This document shows positions 61,924 through 64,000 of a DNA stretch of 64,000 bases, in pieces. The stretch is taken from NCBI RefSeq assembly GCF_021864535.1, contig NZ_JAKJIC010000009.1:1-64000 (forward strand), read 5' to 3'. The position numbers were made by a program, and so were the translations under genes. This DNA comes from Oryzibacter oryziterrae (lineage in GTDB: Bacteria; Pseudomonadota; Alphaproteobacteria; Rhizobiales; Pleomorphomonadaceae). A model generated the notes under the pieces. The model was not told the origin of the DNA and searched no databases. It saw only the letters and a list, made by a program, of their open reading frames with translations. Positions within the stretch are counted from its first letter, which is position 1; each line of letters begins with the position of its first letter.

Positions 61924-62895
61924 TCAGAAGCTGAACTTGGCGATCACCGCCCGGTGGTCGGACGGCCAGGGGCTGACGACGATATCGGCCTCGGGCGTCT
62001 TCTCGCCGACGACAGCGGCGCTCAGCGGCTTGACCGTGGCGCCACGCGCAAAGACGAAGTCGATGCGGTCATGGTGATCGGAAGGATCGGTCGCCTCTGT
62101 GGTCGGCGTCCAGGTGATGCCGGGCTTGGCCACGGGATCGGGGTAGACAGCGCGATAGAGATCGACAAAGCCAGCCTTTTCCAGCTTGGTGGTGCCGGGC
62201 CAGGCCACGGGCATCGGCTGGAAGCCGGCCTTGACGGTGCCTTCCGTCCAGTCGCGATGCGACGGTTCGTTGAAGTCACCACCGATCAGCACCAGCGAAG
62301 CGCCTTCCTTCTCGGCGACGCCAGCGTCGGCGATCATCTCATCGAAGGACTTGCCGCGCGCGCCCTCGGCAAACTTGATCGCCTCATCCGCCGTCTTGGC
62401 GAAGGGATAGTTGCCATAGGGGATGTTGAGCACCTGATAGGGCTGATAGGGGGCATCCGGCAGATTGACGCTGTAGACCGCCACCTTGCGGCCGTCGACG
62501 TTGACATTGACGCCGATGTCGCCAGGGCGTCCGCCTTCGATCGGATAGCGGGAGAACACCGCATTGGACCAGATCGCCGGATTGTCACCCTTCTGGTCGT
62601 AGTAGTTCATTCCCAGTGCCTTGGCGAGCGCGGCGGCCCGGCTCTCGCCAGCCGGCGGGCAGCTGTCAGCAGTGCAGGGATCGCCTTCGGCCCTGGTCTC
62701 GGAGATGGAAATGATATCCGCATTGGCGGCCTTGATGGCTGCCACCGTCTTGTCGATCGTCTCGCCCTTGTTGGCACCGGCGCCATACATGTTGAAGGCC
62801 ATGAAGGTGATCTGCGTCTCGGCCATGGCTTGCTGGCTGACGGCAAGCATGGAAACAGCGCCGAGCAAGCCGGCGGCGGCGGTCTTGAAATGCAT
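61924..62895 (-). CDS. Secreted endonuclease/exonuclease/phosphatase family protein
   Basis: Exported hydrolase of 323 residues. The signal peptide ends near QQAMAETQ (about residue 25). The EEP (DNase I-like) fold is visible: [12 protein letters not shown] near 29-40, [11 protein letters not shown] near 62-72, [15 protein letters not shown] near 203-217, and the terminal [12 protein letters not shown] with the catalytic Asp-His pair. A Cys pair (CTADSC) may form a disulfide. Substrate could be nucleic acid, phosphoinositide or another phosphodiester; the sequence does not decide. It is convergent with rpoD. Confidence 0.88.
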   Translation of the reverse strand: MHFKTAAAGLLGAVSMLAVSQQAMAETQITFMAFNMYGAGANKGETIDKTVAAIKAANADIISISETRAEGDPCTADSCPPAGESRAAALAKALGMNYYDQKGDNPAIWSNAVFSRYPIEGGRPGDIGVNVNVDGRKVAVYSVNLPDAPYQPYQVLNIPYGNYPFAKTADEAIKFAEGARGKSFDEMIADAGVAEKEGASLVLIGGDFNEPSHRDWTEGTVKAGFQPMPVAWPGTTKLEKAGFVDLYRAVYPDPVAKPGITWTPTTEATDPSDHHDRIDFVFARGATVKPLSAAVVGEKTPEADIVVSPWPSDHRAVIAKFSF

Positions 62896-63055
62896 CGGTG
62901 GAAACTCCGGAAAGGGAAGATATCGGCGCGGACGGCCAATCGAGATCTTTACCTAGTCCCGGCATATTGCAAAGCCATGACGCAAGGATGCGGCTTGTCG
63001 TCAGGGGCCTGACCGGCTAGACCACGCTCAGGATACCGGCACGGGAGCGATCGTC

Positions 63056-63346
63056 ATGTCCTTTTGGAAGAAGTTGTTCGGCGGCGGCAATTCGGGCGCC
63101 ACTCTGTCCGCAACCGCCCCCACCCAGGAGCACAAGGGCTTCATCATCACCTCGACGCCCTTCAAGGCCGACGGCGGCCAATGGCAACTCTGCGGTGTCA
63201 TCTCTCTTGAGACGCCGGAAGGTGGCAAGCAGGAGCATCGCTTCGTGCGCGCCGACAAGTTCACTGACGTCGATCAGGCCCACGACATCGTCTTCCAGAA
63301 GGGACGCCTGATCATCGACCAGCAGGGCAAGTCAATCTTCAGCTGA
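63056..63346 (+). CDS. HlyU family protein
   Basis: Small protein of 96 residues matching the HlyU family by the pattern FWKKLFGGG at the start, EHKGFIITSTPFKADGGQWQLCGVI in the middle and QEHRFVRADKFTDVDQAHD near 60-78. In Vibrio, a protein called HlyU activates haemolysin genes, but that is an unrelated ArsR-type regulator; this short HlyU-Pfam type is widespread in alphaproteobacteria and its role is unknown. No haemolysin gene is nearby. GGAG lies 8 nt before the ATG. Confidence 0.85.
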   Translation: MSFWKKLFGGGNSGATLSATAPTQEHKGFIITSTPFKADGGQWQLCGVISLETPEGGKQEHRFVRADKFTDVDQAHDIVFQKGRLIIDQQGKSIFS

Positions 63347-63364
63347 AGCCCATGAACCCAGGCA

Positions 63365-63799
63365 TCAACGCGTGAAGACGCGGCGCAGCCCGGTCAATGC
63401 ACGGGATGCCAGTTGATGCCAGAGATTTGCCGTCGCCGAAAGCGAACCGCAGACGACCACGACCAGCAGCAGGGTCGCCAGGCTATAGTGCTCGCCCGTC
63501 TCGTTGTTGCGCAGGAGATAGGTATCATCGCGCGGCGTCTCCACAGCGGTGATCTGGTAGGTCGCCTGCTGCACCGGCTCCTGTACGCTCGCCAACACCA
63601 GCGAGCGATTGAGCGCACCACCGGCCGAGATTGCCGGCAGCGGCATCGCATGCGCCGACGAGAGGCTCGCGACCAGCAGGGTCAGCATCAGCACCAAGGC
63701 CGTAGCCACGGCCACCATGATCGACGCTCCGGCGCCGACCGCCATCTCGTTTCCACTCCTGGGGGTCAACTCGAACTGGACCTCGTCCTCATGCCGCAT
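63365..63799 (-). CDS. Small membrane protein of unknown function
   Basis: Protein of about 144 residues with a charged N-terminus, a first hydrophobic segment (IMVAVATALVLMLTLLVA), a periplasmic-looking middle (AVETPRDDTYLLRNNETGEHY) and a second hydrophobic segment near the end (LATLLLVVVVCGSL), finishing with a basic tail. It is thus a two-helix membrane protein. The start is uncertain: ATG 63799 or ATG 63811, with no clear ribosome-binding site for either. I do not recognise the family. Confidence 0.6.
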   Translation of the reverse strand: MRHEDEVQFELTPRSGNEMAVGAGASIMVAVATALVLMLTLLVASLSSAHAMPLPAISAGGALNRSLVLASVQEPVQQATYQITAVETPRDDTYLLRNNETGEHYSLATLLLVVVVCGSLSATANLWHQLASRALTGLRRVFTR

Positions 63800-63933
63800 G
63801 ATTGCCACCATCAGTGATCCGGAACGGTGGGATCGCCGACGCGCCCCCAGTTCCAACACCGATGAGTAGGCCACCCGAATGGGACTGTCAGGCGCCGGGA
63901 ATACGGTTGGGGACTGGAAATGTTGCGGCATTT

Positions 63934-64000
63934 TTATGGCGTCTCGGCAAGAAGGACGAAATCACCGTCCTGAAGGGGCTGATACGCTTTACGGGATGTT
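63934..64000 (-). CDS. Possible 3' end of a gene running off the window
   Basis: On the minus strand the reading frame from the edge encodes SRKAYQPLQDGDFVLLAETP and stops at TAA 63934-63936. The residue mix looks like a genuine protein C-terminus, but 21 codons are too few to identify a family. Confidence 0.35.
   Translation of the reverse strand, partial: TSRKAYQPLQDGDFVLLAETP

Noticed and set aside
63056-63346. HlyU-like protein as a haemolysin activator
   Set aside because: The well-studied Vibrio HlyU is a different ArsR-type protein, and no toxin gene is in the window.

Overview
The window is GC-rich chromosomal DNA from an alphaproteobacterium, most likely of the order Hyphomicrobiales (Rhizobiales). 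This rests on the dnaG-rpoD pair with an alphaproteobacterial-type RpoD, a DUF2336 protein, the metF/metH cluster led by an ArsR-methyltransferase fusion, and EttA and adenosine kinase of alphaproteobacterial type. The genus cannot be fixed from sequence alone. Nearly all of the window is ordinary core and accessory chromosome; I see no prophage, insertion sequence or CRISPR array.

Layout. 0-9 kb: a membrane-anchored M23 peptidase, a CAT-anticodon tRNA, a group III truncated haemoglobin, a NarL-type two-component system (genes overlapping by 4 nt), a Wza-like export lipoprotein, a CysZ-like membrane protein and adenosine kinase. 9-15.3 kb: a tightly packed minus-strand one-carbon operon, read as SahR-like regulator, metF, a VOC protein, metH N-terminal half, metH C-terminal half. 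Methionine synthase is encoded as two proteins, and a near-perfect palindrome lies just upstream of the regulator. 15.4-24 kb: DUF2336 protein, secreted subtilase, SDR, cytochrome b561, a small unknown protein, trans-aconitate methyltransferase-like protein and EttA. 24-27 kb: two tandem globin-coupled chemotaxis sensors of identical length. 27.5-31.3 kb: DUF1097, DUF2478, and an acyl-CoA ligase/enoyl-CoA hydratase pair.

31.4-42 kb: two complete efflux modules. One is TetR-MFP-RND, with a perfect 16-bp palindrome before tetR. The other is TetR with divergent EmrA-EmrB, with two 19-bp near-palindromes before emrA. 42.2-48.8 kb: a putrescine-type cluster (binding protein, ATPase, two permeases, gamma-aminobutyraldehyde dehydrogenase). 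Upstream is a LysR regulator whose reading frame is broken at a run of six G, although likely LysR operators remain intact. 48.8-51.2 kb: a gene-poor stretch that looks less GC-rich, holding a second orphan Wza-like lipoprotein and bounded by a second CAT-anticodon tRNA. 51.5-57.4 kb: DMT permease with divergent LysR, thioesterase, an MCP next to a free periplasmic Cache-like protein, DUF1499. 57.5-64 kb: dnaG, rpoD, a secreted endonuclease/exonuclease/phosphatase-family protein, a HlyU-like protein, a small membrane protein and perhaps the 3' end of one more gene.

Working together: the one-carbon operon plus adenosine kinase would close the SAH-homocysteine-methionine cycle. The polyamine cluster would import putrescine and oxidise its aminoaldehyde. 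The globin proteins suggest haem-based gas sensing or nitrosative/oxygen response. No clearly novel defence or biosynthetic system is visible. The best leads are regulatory (SahR-type operator, the frameshifted LysR with intact operators, efflux operators) and architectural (split MetH, tandem globin sensors, RND pump with a roughly 100-residue extra segment).
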